Source of the DNA: Vicingus serpentipes
GTDB lineage: Bacteria > Bacteroidota > Bacteroidia > Flavobacteriales_E > Vicingaceae
Length of the DNA: 64,000 nucleotides
Assembly: GCA_024103385.1 (NCBI GenBank)
Contig: JAGFIT010000014.1
Coordinates: forward strand, 1-64,000
Direction of reading: 5' to 3'
Made by a program: the position numbers and the translations under genes. Under the pieces are notes generated by a model that saw only the letters and a program-made list of their open reading frames with translations, was not told the origin of the DNA and did no database searches. This document shows, in pieces, positions 38,247 through 49,027 of this stretch (its first letter is position 1; every line of letters starts with the position of its first letter).

Positions 38247-40736
38247 CTATATCTTAACTCCTCTCAATCGTAAAGAGTTTGCAATTACGGATACCGAACT
38301 AAAACTCATGGCTGCGGCTGCAATCATTGGAGAAAGTAAAATTCCGAAAACAGGAAACAGAACACCTGCTGCTACCGGAACACCTAACGTATTATAAATA
38401 AATGCAAAAAAGAGGTTCTGCTTGATATTCACCATTACAGCATGACTCAAATTTTTTGCCTTCACAATTCCATGTAAATCACCTTTTACCAAAGTAATCT
38501 CTGAACTTTCTATTGCTACATCTGTCCCTGTACCCATAGCTATTCCCACATCTGCTTTTGCTAATGCAGGCGAGTCATTTATTCCGTCTCCCGCCATTGC
38601 TACTATTTTTCCTTTAGCCTGTAACTCCTTAATCATGTTTAATTTATCTTCAGGTAAACACTCTGCTTTATAATCACTTAGATTCAATTCATCAGCTACT
38701 GCTTTTGCAGTATTGCTATTATCACCTGTCATCATGATTACTTCTACTCCTTTCTCAATCAATTCAGTAATAGCTCGCTTACTAGATTCTTTAATCGCAT
38801 CAGAAATAGCAACATAACCGACAGCTTCTTCCTGAATAGCTATATAGGAAACCGTTTTACCCAACTTCTGTTCTTCAAGTACTTTAGCCTTCAGTTCATT
38901 AGAAACATTCACATGGTATTGTTCCATTAATTTTATATTCCCTAGTGCTACTCTATTTCCTTTTACTGTACCAATAACTCCTTTACCCGTAACTCCTTCA
39001 AAGTCTTTTACATCAATTAATTGGGTTCCTTTTGTTTTACCATACTTTACTACTGCTTCTCCTAAAGGATGTTCACTATTTTGGTTTAATGATGCAATTT
39101 GTTGTATTAAATCTTCTACATTCATACCTTCTATGGCATAGACTTTTTCTACAGAAGGTTTCCCTTCTGTAATGGTTCCTGTTTTGTCCGTTATTAAAAC
39201 ATTTACTTTATTCATGGTTTCGAGGGCTTCGGCATTTTTAATTAAAACACCTGATTGGGCTCCTTTTCCAACTCCAACCATCACCGACATAGGAGTTGCT
39301 AATCCTAAAGCACACGGACAGGCAATAATGAGAACTGCAACAGCATTTACAAAACCATATACATAAGCAGGTTCGGGGCCAAAAACCGCCCATGCCCCAA
39401 AGGTAATCATAGCAATTAAAACAACTATGGGAACAAAATATTTGGTAATGGTATCTACCAGTTTTTGTATGGGGGCACGAGAACGACTGGCATCATTTAC
39501 CATTTGAATAATTTGAGAAAGTAAAGTGTCAGCACCTACTTTTTCGGCTATCATTACAAAAGATTTTGTACCGTTTATCGTTCCTGAACTTACTTTATCC
39601 CCTTCTTTTTTATCTACCGGAATAGGTTCACCGGTAATCATAGATTCATCAATACTACTATGTCCTTCTTTAATTTTACCATCTACAGGAATTTTATCTC
39701 CGGGTTTCACCCTCAATAAATTACCTACCTGAATGTCATGTATCGATATCACTTTATCTTCTCCATTTTCTACCAGTACTGCTTCTGAAGGAGCTAATTT
39801 TAATAGTTCTTTAATGGCTCCACTGGTTCTGCTATGTGCTCTTGCTTCCAGTAACTGCCCTAACAGTACTAAAGTTAAAATAACTACGGTTGCTTCAAAA
39901 TAGAGCAATACCGTACCTGATTCTGCTTTGAACTCTACTGGAAATACGTCCGGAAATAATAACCCTGCCACACTAAACAAAAATGCTACTCCTGTTCCAA
40001 TTCCGACCAATGTAAACATATTTAAGTTCCAGGTAATAATGGATTTCCATGCCCGTACAAAAAACATCCAACAGGTATAAAAAACAACCGGAAGGGTTAA
40101 AATAAACTGTACCCAGTTCCATTTGTTATGATCCATTACGTGAATGAACGGATTATTGGGAAGCATATCACTCATTGAAATAAGAAACACAGGAATGGTA
40201 AACAGCAAAGAGATTTTCATCTTTTTTACCAGATTCTTGTATGTCTTCTGTTCTGAACTTTCTGTAGGTTCTACTGGTACTAAATCCATTCCACATTTTG
40301 GACATGAACCCGGTCCATCCTGTATAACTTCAGGATGCATAGGACAGGTATATTGTTGTTGGGTATTATTAACCTGTGGTTGTTCTACTAAGTCCATTCC
40401 ACATACAGGGCAATCTCCTGGTTTATCGTATGTCTTTTCTCCTTCACAGTGCATCGGGCAATAATAAACTCCATTGCCTTTTTGAGGGGTTCCTTTATGA
40501 TCGTGATGGTGGTGTGTATGATTTCCAGGCAAATCAATTGTATAATGTAATCCGGCTTTTAAAAGTGCATCCTGTAGTTTCTCCAAAGGAATATGCGAGG
40601 ACATTTCAATAGCCACCTCTCCTTTATCAAGATCGACTTCTACATTTTTAATTTCAGATAAACTATTTAACGCTTGTTCTACACTGTTTTGACAACCTGT
40701 GCATGACATTCCGGTAACTTTATAAGTGTGTTTCAT
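38247..40736 (-). CDS. copA: P1B-type copper-translocating ATPase
   Basis: 829 residues. Order: an HMA metal-binding domain with GMSCTGCQ (Cys12, Cys15); a His run ([10 protein letters not shown]); two short Cys-rich heavy-metal-binding domains ([19 protein letters not shown] and [17 protein letters not shown]); eight membrane helices; actuator TGEPIPV; the ion-binding CPC motif in [12 protein letters not shown] near 472; phosphorylation motif DKTGT near 515; MTGDN and [11 protein letters not shown]. It exports Cu(I) from the cytoplasm at the cost of ATP. It lies between the regulator gene and the His-rich gene. Confidence 0.95.
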   Translation of the reverse strand: MKHTYKVTGMSCTGCQNSVEQALNSLSEIKNVEVDLDKGEVAIEMSSHIPLEKLQDALLKAGLHYTIDLPGNHTHHHHDHKGTPQKGNGVYYCPMHCEGEKTYDKPGDCPVCGMDLVEQPQVNNTQQQYTCPMHPEVIQDGPGSCPKCGMDLVPVEPTESSEQKTYKNLVKKMKISLLFTIPVFLISMSDMLPNNPFIHVMDHNKWNWVQFILTLPVVFYTCWMFFVRAWKSIITWNLNMFTLVGIGTGVAFLFSVAGLLFPDVFPVEFKAESGTVLLYFEATVVILTLVLLGQLLEARAHSRTSGAIKELLKLAPSEAVLVENGEDKVISIHDIQVGNLLRVKPGDKIPVDGKIKEGHSSIDESMITGEPIPVDKKEGDKVSSGTINGTKSFVMIAEKVGADTLLSQIIQMVNDASRSRAPIQKLVDTITKYFVPIVVLIAMITFGAWAVFGPEPAYVYGFVNAVAVLIIACPCALGLATPMSVMVGVGKGAQSGVLIKNAEALETMNKVNVLITDKTGTITEGKPSVEKVYAIEGMNVEDLIQQIASLNQNSEHPLGEAVVKYGKTKGTQLIDVKDFEGVTGKGVIGTVKGNRVALGNIKLMEQYHVNVSNELKAKVLEEQKLGKTVSYIAIQEEAVGYVAISDAIKESSKRAITELIEKGVEVIMMTGDNSNTAKAVADELNLSDYKAECLPEDKLNMIKELQAKGKIVAMAGDGINDSPALAKADVGIAMGTGTDVAIESSEITLVKGDLHGIVKAKNLSHAVMVNIKQNLFFAFIYNTLGVPVAAGVLFPVFGILLSPMIAAAAMSFSSVSVIANSLRLRGVKI

Positions 40737-40818
40737 AACTTCGTTATTTATGTTTATTCAAAAGTAATGTAGCTTTATCCCCTATTTATTATACAATTTT
40801 TATAATTTATTCTATAAT

Positions 40819-41388
40819 TTACAGTTCATCAAGCGGGAGCCTTTTTTTTGAATCTTTTAGCTTCCTGAAATAACCGGGAGTTAATCCTGTTTCTTTTTTA
40901 AATTGTTTGCTTAAATGTGCTACACTACTGTACCCCATTTGAAAAGCAATTTCATTCAAAGTCAATTCATCATACAAAAGCAGTTCTTTGACTCGTTCTA
41001 TTTTTAATTTGATAAAATAGTGTTCAATTGTTGTTCCTGCGGTTGAAGAAAATAAATTACTGATGTAGTTATAATCAAATTTCAACTCTTTTTCGAGGTA
41101 ATCAGAAAGGTTTAATCGTTTTATATCTTCCAAACATTCTTCAACATATTGAAGAATGGAAAGTTTAATTTTTTCTATTAACTGACTACTTTTTGTATCT
41201 AACAATTCAAATCCATGAGCTTCTAATTCTTTTCGAAGAAGTTGTAATTGATGTTGTGTAAGTTTCTCTTCTTTTAGTTTTAACTCTCCCAACTGAATAG
41301 ATAAAGTGTTTAATTTCAATTTATCAACCAGTGATTGAACTACATAAACACACCTGTTACATACCATATTTTTTATATACAGAATCAT
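40819..41388 (-). CDS. AraC family regulator with N-terminal HMA-like metal-binding arm
   Basis: I prefer ATG 41388 (MILYIKNMVCNRCVYVVQ) because from there the N-terminus reads like a heavy-metal-associated domain with a CxxC pair (MVCNRC); ATG 41421 adds 11 residues. About 189 residues. The C-terminal 100 residues are an AraC double helix-turn-helix (LTLNEIAFQMGYSSVAHLSKQFKKETGLTPGYFRK). It is placed inside the metal cluster between the copper ATPase and the metal-binding lipoprotein. Inference: a metal-sensing transcription factor for this cluster. Confidence 0.85.
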   Translation of the reverse strand: MILYIKNMVCNRCVYVVQSLVDKLKLNTLSIQLGELKLKEEKLTQHQLQLLRKELEAHGFELLDTKSSQLIEKIKLSILQYVEECLEDIKRLNLSDYLEKELKFDYNYISNLFSSTAGTTIEHYFIKLKIERVKELLLYDELTLNEIAFQMGYSSVAHLSKQFKKETGLTPGYFRKLKDSKKRLPLDEL

Positions 41389-41456
41389 GATATATTCTTT
41401 TAAACTTCTTATGAATGACATGAGCCCACCTTAAATTTAAGATGGGCTCAACTTCA

Positions 41457-41750
41457 TTATTCTTCTATTTCTTCCAATGCTTCCAGATCCATTCCGCATT
41501 TAGGACACTGACTAGGCTCTTCGTACATTTTATCTCCTTCGCATTTCATTGGACATTGGTACATGACATGCTCTTCATGCATTTCTTCATCATGGTGATC
41601 CATGGCTTCTTCATGGTGTTCTCCATCCATGTGCTCCGTGTGTTCCATATTTTCACTTTCTTGATTTTCAGCATTTCCGCAGCCAATAAATGTTGCACTT
41701 CCTAATACAAATAATAGTGCTGTTCCTAAGATTAAAACTTGTTTTTTCAT
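41457..41750 (-). CDS. Lipoprotein with heavy-metal-binding domain
   Basis: 97 residues. Lipobox TFIGC near residue 24, a His/Glu-rich linker (EHTEHMDGEHHEEAMDHH), then one short metal-binding domain with YQCPMKCEGDKMYEEP and CPKCGMDLE, the same module as in the copper ATPase and CusB. Likely a periplasmic copper scavenger or donor to the CusB adaptor encoded 29 nt upstream. Confidence 0.85.
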   Translation of the reverse strand: MKKQVLILGTALLFVLGSATFIGCGNAENQESENMEHTEHMDGEHHEEAMDHHDEEMHEEHVMYQCPMKCEGDKMYEEPSQCPKCGMDLEALEEIEE

Positions 41751-41778
41751 CTTGTTTTGATTTTGATTAATAAATTAT

Positions 41779-43530
41779 TTAGTGATTATGCCCTGTCACA
41801 GGCTTTGATTTTTCTGTTTTAATTTCTGAATTGATTACTTTTTGTACTTCACCGCATTTCAACATTTTTTCTCCGAAATATGGATTACGTATTTCTTCTA
41901 TCTCACTCAACCATATAGCTCCTTCATCATTTACTGCCATCGGGCAATAATCTTTATATGCCTTTACACCATGTAATCCAAAAGCTTCTACAACAACAGA
42001 TAAATTTTCGGATAAAGGCTCAAAAGAAATTCGTTGTTCATCTATATTCTTAGCCAATATAAAATCATTAATGGCTGCTTCTATATTTTTACCCTTCTTC
42101 ATCCATAATTCATGTGCTTCATCATGCAACTGAGTCATATCAAACGTTTTTAGTTTTTGTTGAAGCGATGTTCCTTTTTGCTTCGCCTTTTCAAAATCTG
42201 ATTCCACCAAGGCATTTTTAAGCGCTATATACTGGTTAAAAAGCAAGGTGAGTTGTTGTTTAAATCCTTCTGAAACGTGGTATTGTTCCATATAGCCCGT
42301 AGTTTGTTGGTTCATCATACTGTTTTTACCAGCCAACTGAGCTGCGGCGTCTACTTTAAAGGTTCCGTTCACCACTATTTCTTCTCCTTCTTCCAATCCA
42401 TGTTCCACCATATAATGAGTTCCCAAATCCAGGCCGATAGTGATTTCTCTGAACTGGAAGGTGGGCTTATTGGTATTAGGTAACTTAGTATAAACTATCG
42501 ATCGTTTTCCTGTCCACATTACAGCAGATTTAGGCACTATTATTTTCGGCTCATCAATAGGAAGTTTTGCAGTTATTCTTCCTTCAGCAAACATCTCTGG
42601 TTTTAATAACTGATTAGTATTTTTAAAATCAATCCTAACGGATGCCGTTCTCGTTTTAGCGTTAATGATTGGATCAATAAAATCAATTTTACCTTCATAT
42701 GTTTTACCTGCCACTGAACTAATTTTAAAATTTACCTGATCACCTTTTTTAACCCAAGGAATATCTGATTCATAAGCATCAAAAACAATCCAAACATTAG
42801 TGAGGTCAACTATTTCAAAAAGCTTGCTCCCTTCTTTTACATAATCTCCCAAGGTAGCCATTCGCATAGTAACCACCCCTGAAAGAGGAGAAATAATATC
42901 AATCTCTTGTTTAGGCTCTCCTCCTTTTTCAATCTCATTGACTTGATTCTCCGTAATGTTCCAAAGTTTTAATTTATTTCGCGCTGCTTTATACAACATC
43001 GGATTGGCTTCTTTGTATTTTAATGCCTCAAACAATTCTTGTTGTGCTGTAATAAGCTCAGGCGAATAAATAGAAGCCAATTTTTGTCCTTTTGAAACTT
43101 GTACTCCTGTAAAATCGACATACAATTTTTCAATTCTCCCTGCAAATCGTGAAGTGATAATGGACATTTTTCGTTCATCTACCTTCACTTTTCCCTGCAT
43201 AAATATTTCTTTTTCAGGACTGGTCAATTCAACTTTAGCTGTTTGGATGTCTGCCAAACGAATTGCTTCTTCGCTCATTTCCATGTTTAAAGGACTATCA
43301 CCTACTTCATCCACAGGAATCAAATCCATACCACAAATCGGACATTTACCCGGCTCGTTTTGTCTTATTTGAGGGTGCATGGAACAAGTCCATACTTCAG
43401 CCTTTTTAATAGGATTAGCATAATCTTCTTTTACCCCTTTTGGAGAATTTGAAAAGAAAATTTTCCCTAGTATTAATCCTGCAATTAAAGCAAGGATTAT
43501 GATTACTATTTTATTATTAAATATCTTCAT
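41779..43530 (-). CDS. cusB: CusB-type RND adaptor with metal-binding domain and DUF3347
   Basis: 583 residues. N-terminal membrane anchor (8-28); a Cys/His metal-binding module (TCSMHPQIRQ..CPICGMDL, about 48-75); membrane-fusion domains (MSIITSRFAGRIEKLYV; IISPLSGVVTMRMATLGDYV); and a C-terminal DUF3347 domain (about 415-580) with FGLHGVKAYKDYCPMAVNDEG, a putative extra metal site. It connects the CusA pump and CusC channel and passes periplasmic Cu(I)/Ag(I). It is 12 nt after the cusC gene. Confidence 0.93.
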   Translation of the reverse strand: MKIFNNKIVIIILALIAGLILGKIFFSNSPKGVKEDYANPIKKAEVWTCSMHPQIRQNEPGKCPICGMDLIPVDEVGDSPLNMEMSEEAIRLADIQTAKVELTSPEKEIFMQGKVKVDERKMSIITSRFAGRIEKLYVDFTGVQVSKGQKLASIYSPELITAQQELFEALKYKEANPMLYKAARNKLKLWNITENQVNEIEKGGEPKQEIDIISPLSGVVTMRMATLGDYVKEGSKLFEIVDLTNVWIVFDAYESDIPWVKKGDQVNFKISSVAGKTYEGKIDFIDPIINAKTRTASVRIDFKNTNQLLKPEMFAEGRITAKLPIDEPKIIVPKSAVMWTGKRSIVYTKLPNTNKPTFQFREITIGLDLGTHYMVEHGLEEGEEIVVNGTFKVDAAAQLAGKNSMMNQQTTGYMEQYHVSEGFKQQLTLLFNQYIALKNALVESDFEKAKQKGTSLQQKLKTFDMTQLHDEAHELWMKKGKNIEAAINDFILAKNIDEQRISFEPLSENLSVVVEAFGLHGVKAYKDYCPMAVNDEGAIWLSEIEEIRNPYFGEKMLKCGEVQKVINSEIKTEKSKPVTGHNH

Positions 43531-43541
43531 CTTATTAAATT

Positions 43542-44762
43542 TTAGTACATCGATTCCATTTTAGCTACAGCAACATTTTTATCTTTTACCGCTGTAATTA
43601 ATTGTAAATCATAGTTTAACATCATGCGTTGAATTCTTAATATTTCTTCAAAATCGTTTCCTGAATTGGCATAACCACTAACAATTATTTCCAATGCTTG
43701 TTTCGCCTTTTGGTTTTGCTGGTTATACAAGGTTATTCTTCTGGTAGCATCATCGTATTCTACCCACGTCATTTCCAATTCATTTTCTAACATATTTTTT
43801 TTGTTTTCCAGTTGAAACTGAACACTTTCCATATTCAAATTAGCTTCGTTGTGTTGTGCGTTATACTTTTTACGATATATCGGAATACTTATTGAAATCA
43901 TCGGCATAAAGGCATCCTTACCACTATTAGGCACCACCATATCACTCTCTCCTATCATAAAATAGTTTAATCCCAACCCTAACATTGGCAATCCTTGTTT
44001 TTTAGCTACAAGGGAAGAAGAATGAAAGGCTTCTTTTTTCATTTCCATACTCAATAGTTCATTGTTAGATGAATTAATACTATCCATTAATTGCTCTTTA
44101 GTAACCATCACATTCAGTACTTCATTCTTTTCAGGAAATGCAATTGTTGTTTGAGGGTCTTGGTTTAAGATATTGTTGAACATTACTTTTTTCACTTTTA
44201 TTTTATCTTTAACCAACAATAATTTATTCTCCAATTCAGCAATCTCCATTTGTATTCTGAGTACATCCACCATTCCTTTTTTTGAACCTGTTTCAAATTT
44301 TTGAGTGGCTAAGGATTCGAAACTTTTTAGAATTTGAAGATTTGCTTCAATGATATCAATGGTTTGTTTCATAGAAGTTAACTCATACCATCCTTTTTTT
44401 ACATTGTAAAACAATTGTTTTTTCCGGGCTTCAAAATCTTCGTACTTTGATTTAGCCATATTAGCAAAAACCTGCTCCTTGGCATTTAATGTCCCCATCC
44501 ATGGAAACATTTGCATTACACCAATCTTCGCCTGCTGTGGTCCATTACGAGTTTCTATGGGGCTGATAAAATAACCAAAATCCAATACCGGATCGGGTAA
44601 ACTTCCTGCCTGGCTTACTTTTTCCAGTGAAGCTTCATAGTCTTTAAATTTTGCTTTTAACCCTGGATTATTTTCTGCAGCTATTTTTAAATAATCATTT
44701 AATGTTTGAGCATTTAGTTCAGCAATAAACAAAAGAAACAATATGTATATCAATTTTTTCAT
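43542..44762 (-). CDS. cusC: TolC family outer-membrane channel (CusC type)
   Basis: 406 residues, signal peptide (cleavage near LNAQ), then the duplicated helical-hairpin layout of TolC proteins, with opening LNDYLKIAAENNPGLKAKFKDYEAS and the VLRIQMEIAELENKLL helix. Forms the outer-membrane duct of the Cus-type tripartite pump. Overlaps the cusA stop by 4 nt, so is translationally coupled. Confidence 0.9.
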   Translation of the reverse strand: MKKLIYILFLLFIAELNAQTLNDYLKIAAENNPGLKAKFKDYEASLEKVSQAGSLPDPVLDFGYFISPIETRNGPQQAKIGVMQMFPWMGTLNAKEQVFANMAKSKYEDFEARKKQLFYNVKKGWYELTSMKQTIDIIEANLQILKSFESLATQKFETGSKKGMVDVLRIQMEIAELENKLLLVKDKIKVKKVMFNNILNQDPQTTIAFPEKNEVLNVMVTKEQLMDSINSSNNELLSMEMKKEAFHSSSLVAKKQGLPMLGLGLNYFMIGESDMVVPNSGKDAFMPMISISIPIYRKKYNAQHNEANLNMESVQFQLENKKNMLENELEMTWVEYDDATRRITLYNQQNQKAKQALEIIVSGYANSGNDFEEILRIQRMMLNYDLQLITAVKDKNVAVAKMESMY

Positions 44763-47700
44763 TGTACAGTCTTTTTAATGGTTCGTTCCTTCCAGGCAGA
44801 ATACAACACCGGAATTACAAATAATGTTATTACTGAAACTGCCATTCCTCCAAATGAGGGAATTGCCATTGGCACCATAATATCTGCTCCTTTACCTGTT
44901 GAAGTAAGTACTGGAATTAATGCCAGTATAGTTGTGGCAGAGGTCATTAAACAAGGTCTGATTCTTCTATCCCCAGCTTTTATTACAGCTTCTCTAATTG
45001 TTTTTTTTGTGTTTGGCTGATCTTCTTTAAACACTTGATTTAAATAAGTAGACATTACAATTCCATCGTCATCAACTATTCCAAATAATGCAATAAAACC
45101 AACCCAAACCGCTACGCTCAAGTTAATAGGGTGCATTTGAAACAAGTCACGCAAATTGGTGTCAAATACGTCAAAATTCATAAACCATGGTTGAGCATAC
45201 AACCAAATCATAATAAACCCTCCAGAAAAAGCAATAATAAGATTGGTAAAAATCATGGAAGTAGTAACTACTGATTTTAACTCAAAGTAGAGTAACAGGA
45301 AAATGATAATTAATGCTAGTGGCACTACTAACGACAATCGCTTTTCGGCTCTTATCTGGTTTTCATAATTCCCTGCAAATTCATAGGTTACTCCTTCAGG
45401 TATTTCAAGATCACCATTATCAACTAACATTTTGATATGTTCTTGTGCATTTTCAACTACATCTACCTCGGCATATTCTGTTAATTTATCAAACAATACA
45501 AACCCTAATAAAAAAGTATCTTCACTTTTAATGGCTTGTGGTCCTTGAACATAATTAATGGTAGAAATTTCGCCTAATTGTATTTGAACTCCATTGCTTG
45601 CCGGAATCAATATTTTCTCAATCTTATCTGGAGCATCTCTTAGCTCTCTGGCATAACGAACCCTTATTGGATATCGTTCTCTACCATCGACCGTTGTTGA
45701 AAGTTGCATCCCTCCTATAGCTACTTCAATGTAGTGCTGAACTTGTTGAATGGTTAATCCATATCGGGCTAATGCTTTTCTATCTAAATCAATTTCCAGA
45801 TACGGTTTCCCTACAATACGATCGGCAAAAACAGCTTCTTTTTTTACTCCTTCTACTTGTTTTAAAGCGTCTTCCAGTTGTAACCCAAACGCTTCTATGG
45901 TTTTGAGATCAGGACCTTTTACTTTAATTCCCATGGGTGCTCGCATACCTGTTTGTAGCATAATTAACCTTGTTTCAATAGGCTGTAACTTAGGAGCAGA
46001 AGTAACCCCGGGTAATTGAATTTTAGCAATCTCTTTCCAGATATCATCCGGTGAATGGATGTGCTCCCTCCAGTTACGAAAGAATTTCCCATTCTTATCT
46101 GCTATCAAATTTCCATGCTTATCTCTCACATAATTATCATTGTCATCTACCTTAAACCTCAGTCTATTCCCATCTTCATCTACTTTGTATTCTGATTGAT
46201 AATTAATGATGTTCTCATACATAGAAATAGGTGCAGGATCCAAAGCAGATTCTACCCTCCCTAATTTACCTACTACTGATTCTACTTCAGGAATAGCTGT
46301 AACGGCCATATCTAGTTTTTGAACTACATCAATATTTTCTTCCATACCTGAATGTGGCATAGAAGTGGGCATTAACAAAAATGACCCTTCATCTAAGCTG
46401 GGCATAAATTCTTTTCCTGTGCCAGGAAAGGACTCATGCATAAAGGAATAAAAATCGTTACTCATTATTTTATCCTTGCTTAACCTGAATATATCCTTAA
46501 ATCCTAACCAGCTAAATAACCCCCAAACAACAATTATTAAAGGGATTGATAAGAACAATGCCTTATTATTTAAACACCAATTAAGTATCTTTTTATATTT
46601 CCAAATGATTAGCCAAAAGAAACCTATTACTAATCCTATAAATAATATCACAAAGAAATAATTAACTCCCCCACTTTTATCTGGTCCAAGTGGCAACCAA
46701 TGATCTGACATGAGGCCTGACAGAATTAGTGAAAACATAATTATATCCAACCGTCTGATAATGGGTTTAATTTTTTCTGAAAACCATTGTGCAATCCATT
46801 CTGACAATCCGGCAACTCCAACACCAATTAATAGCCATCCAACAAATCCAAAAACAAAAATTAAAATAACTCCAGCAATTATTGCTAATACATTTAACCC
46901 ATTTCTAAGTTTTTTACCATTTATTTTAATGGAAAATAACCAATGTGCAAATGCAGGTAAAATGATTATTGCTACAATTATAGATGCTATTAAGGCAAAA
47001 GTTTTGGTATAAGCTAATGGTTTAAATAGTTTTCCTTCTGCCCCATCCATTGCAAATACGGGTATAAAGCTAATTATGGTAGAAATTACCGCTACTAAAA
47101 CAGGAGAAGCTACTTCGGTAGTCGCCTTGTAAATGGTTTCTAATTTTGATTCTCCTTGAGGTGCTATTTTAAAGTGTCGGAGCATATTTTCGGTGAGCAC
47201 AATACCCATATCGGCTATTGTTCCTATCGCGATAGCTATTCCAGAAAGTGCTACAATATTAGCATCAACCCCAAAATAACGCATACCAATAAAACAAATT
47301 AATACAGCTATAGGAATTAAGGATGAGATTAATAACGAAGCTCTAAGGTTGAGCACCATTAAAATAATAACAATAATCGTAATGACAATTTCTTCGAACA
47401 ATGCATCATTTAATGTTCCCAAGGTCTCTTTTATTAAACTTGTTCTATCATAAAATGGGACAATAGTAACTTTAGAAAAAGTACCATCAGACAAGATTTT
47501 AGAGGGTAATCCCGGACTAATATTTTCGATTTGGTCTTTAACGTTGTTTATTACTTCTAACGGATTGGCTCCGTACCTTGCAACAACTACACCTCCAACA
47601 GCTTCTGCACCAGATTTGTCCAATGCTCCTCTTCGTGAGGCAGGTCCTAAGTTAACTTTTGCAATGTCTTTAATACGAACGGGAACATTATCTCTTACTA

Positions 47701-48499
47701 CAACTACGGCTTCTTCCAGGTCATTAATATTATCGATATATCCCAATCCACGTACTAGATACTCTGCACGGTTGATCTCTATTGTTTTTGCTCCTACATC
47801 CAAGTTGCTGTTCTTCACAGCATTCATTACTTGCATAATATTGATACCAGCAGCTTTCATAGCATTAGGGTCAATATCTACCTGGTACTCTTTTACAAAA
47901 CCTCCAATGGAAGCTACTTCGGCCACTCCATCTACTGAGGCCAATCCATATTTCACCGTAAAATCCTGAATAGAACGTAATTCCTGAGGATCCCAACCTC
48001 CGGTCGGTTTTCCATCTTTATCCCTTCCTTCCAAAGTGTACCAGTAAATTTGACCTAAAGCTGTAGCGTCAGGCCCCAATGCAGGCTGAACTCCTTCAGG
48101 CAAGATTCCTGAGGATAAAGAATTTAGTTTTTCCAATACTCTTGAACGGCTCCAGTAAAAATCTACGTCTTCATTAAAAATGATGTAAATGCTCGAAAAC
48201 CCAAACATAGAATTACTTCTAATGGTTTTTACTCCCGGAACTCCTAATAAAGCAGTCGTTAATGGATAAGTAATCTGATCATCCACATCTTGTGGGGAAC
48301 GTCCCATCCACTTGGTAAAAACGATCTGTTGATTTTCACCTATATCAGGAATGGCATCAACAGCCACGGGACTTCTTGGAATAATATCGGTATCCCAGTT
48401 AAAGGGGGCTGTAGCTATCCCCCATCCTACAAACAAGACGAGAGTTAATACAGCGAACAGCTTATTTTCAAGAAAAAATCTTATTATTTTGTTTAACAT
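44759..48499 (-). CDS. cusA: CusA-type Cu(I)/Ag(I) RND efflux pump
   Basis: 1246 residues, about 200 longer than E. coli CusA. The signature GIAIAIGTIADMGIVLTEN (near 420-440) is of the monovalent-ion (Cu/Ag) class, unlike the DFG..D..E of the other pump. Methionine-bearing segments LMPTSMPHSGMEE and TRLIMLQTGMRAPMGIKV align with the CusA copper-binding Met region. The extra length comes from a membrane insertion of several helices after about 530 and a charged periplasmic insertion (about 755-800, DEDGNRLRFKVDDND). Encoded just before cusC. Confidence 0.93.
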   Translation of the reverse strand: MLNKIIRFFLENKLFAVLTLVLFVGWGIATAPFNWDTDIIPRSPVAVDAIPDIGENQQIVFTKWMGRSPQDVDDQITYPLTTALLGVPGVKTIRSNSMFGFSSIYIIFNEDVDFYWSRSRVLEKLNSLSSGILPEGVQPALGPDATALGQIYWYTLEGRDKDGKPTGGWDPQELRSIQDFTVKYGLASVDGVAEVASIGGFVKEYQVDIDPNAMKAAGINIMQVMNAVKNSNLDVGAKTIEINRAEYLVRGLGYIDNINDLEEAVVVVRDNVPVRIKDIAKVNLGPASRRGALDKSGAEAVGGVVVARYGANPLEVINNVKDQIENISPGLPSKILSDGTFSKVTIVPFYDRTSLIKETLGTLNDALFEEIVITIIVIILMVLNLRASLLISSLIPIAVLICFIGMRYFGVDANIVALSGIAIAIGTIADMGIVLTENMLRHFKIAPQGESKLETIYKATTEVASPVLVAVISTIISFIPVFAMDGAEGKLFKPLAYTKTFALIASIIVAIIILPAFAHWLFSIKINGKKLRNGLNVLAIIAGVILIFVFGFVGWLLIGVGVAGLSEWIAQWFSEKIKPIIRRLDIIMFSLILSGLMSDHWLPLGPDKSGGVNYFFVILFIGLVIGFFWLIIWKYKKILNWCLNNKALFLSIPLIIVVWGLFSWLGFKDIFRLSKDKIMSNDFYSFMHESFPGTGKEFMPSLDEGSFLLMPTSMPHSGMEENIDVVQKLDMAVTAIPEVESVVGKLGRVESALDPAPISMYENIINYQSEYKVDEDGNRLRFKVDDNDNYVRDKHGNLIADKNGKFFRNWREHIHSPDDIWKEIAKIQLPGVTSAPKLQPIETRLIMLQTGMRAPMGIKVKGPDLKTIEAFGLQLEDALKQVEGVKKEAVFADRIVGKPYLEIDLDRKALARYGLTIQQVQHYIEVAIGGMQLSTTVDGRERYPIRVRYARELRDAPDKIEKILIPASNGVQIQLGEISTINYVQGPQAIKSEDTFLLGFVLFDKLTEYAEVDVVENAQEHIKMLVDNGDLEIPEGVTYEFAGNYENQIRAEKRLSLVVPLALIIIFLLLYFELKSVVTTSMIFTNLIIAFSGGFIMIWLYAQPWFMNFDVFDTNLRDLFQMHPINLSVAVWVGFIALFGIVDDDGIVMSTYLNQVFKEDQPNTKKTIREAVIKAGDRRIRPCLMTSATTILALIPVLTSTGKGADIMVPMAIPSFGGMAVSVITLFVIPVLYSAWKERTIKKTVQ

Positions 48500-48586
48500 G
48501 GTTTTTCATTTTGATATTAATAAATGTCATATACGACAAACCACATCTTCTTTTTAAAAGAAAATGTGACCTAATACCAAAATGAA

Positions 48587-48997
48587 TCAAATTAAAAAGG
48601 ACTGAATCAGTACAGGTACGTCCCTGACCAAGGGTGGTGGAGAGTAATCGCTGTAAAAAACCTCTTGAGTAGTTTCCAAAGAAACCAAATTTAACACTAC
48701 AGTTATTAATACAGCTGATAATTCTTTGTTAAGTTTTACCTCGTTAGCTTGTTGAGTGCAATCTTCATCAAATTGTACCAATTGAAATTCATCTTGGCAA
48801 CAATTTGAAGCAATCATTACACCTTTTTCACAAGAATTGCTATTGTTATCTTCTTCCATTCCACAAGAAACATCACTATGAATCATACCCATAACAGTCT
48901 TCACCTTTTTTCCACCACAAATATGTGAGGAAATAGTAAACCCCATAGAAGTTACCAGAATAACAAAACTCAATATGATAGCTAACAGCTTTTCCAT
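48587..48997 (-). CDS. HYC_CC_PP family small periplasmic protein
   Basis: 136 residues. Signal peptide; HICGGKKVKT (the H-x-C element), a double-Cys SNCCQDEF and a Pro-rich tail DYSPPPLVRDVP match the family named for these motifs. It is found next to copper/efflux genes in Bacteroidota; the role is unknown, with the Cys and His pattern pointing to metal handling. First gene of the minus-strand cus operon. Confidence 0.8.
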   Translation of the reverse strand: MEKLLAIILSFVILVTSMGFTISSHICGGKKVKTVMGMIHSDVSCGMEEDNNSNSCEKGVMIASNCCQDEFQLVQFDEDCTQQANEVKLNKELSAVLITVVLNLVSLETTQEVFYSDYSPPPLVRDVPVLIQSFLI

Positions 48998-49002
48998 ATT
49001 GC

Positions 49003-49010
49003 CAAATTTA
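49003..49010 (-). promoter_or_regulatory. Possible -7 promoter box of the cus operon
   Basis: TAAATTTG on the minus strand fits the Bacteroidota -7 TAnnTTTG box, but it lies only 6 nt from the ATG and I see no matching -33 TTTG at the usual distance. A palindrome stands 17 bp upstream. Confidence 0.35.
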
Positions 49011-49027
49011 CAAAATAAAATTGATAG

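Noticed and set aside
44759-48499. Pseudogene or fusion because CusA is long
   Set aside because: The frame is intact and the extra length is a defined membrane insertion plus a periplasmic insertion; the known motifs are kept.
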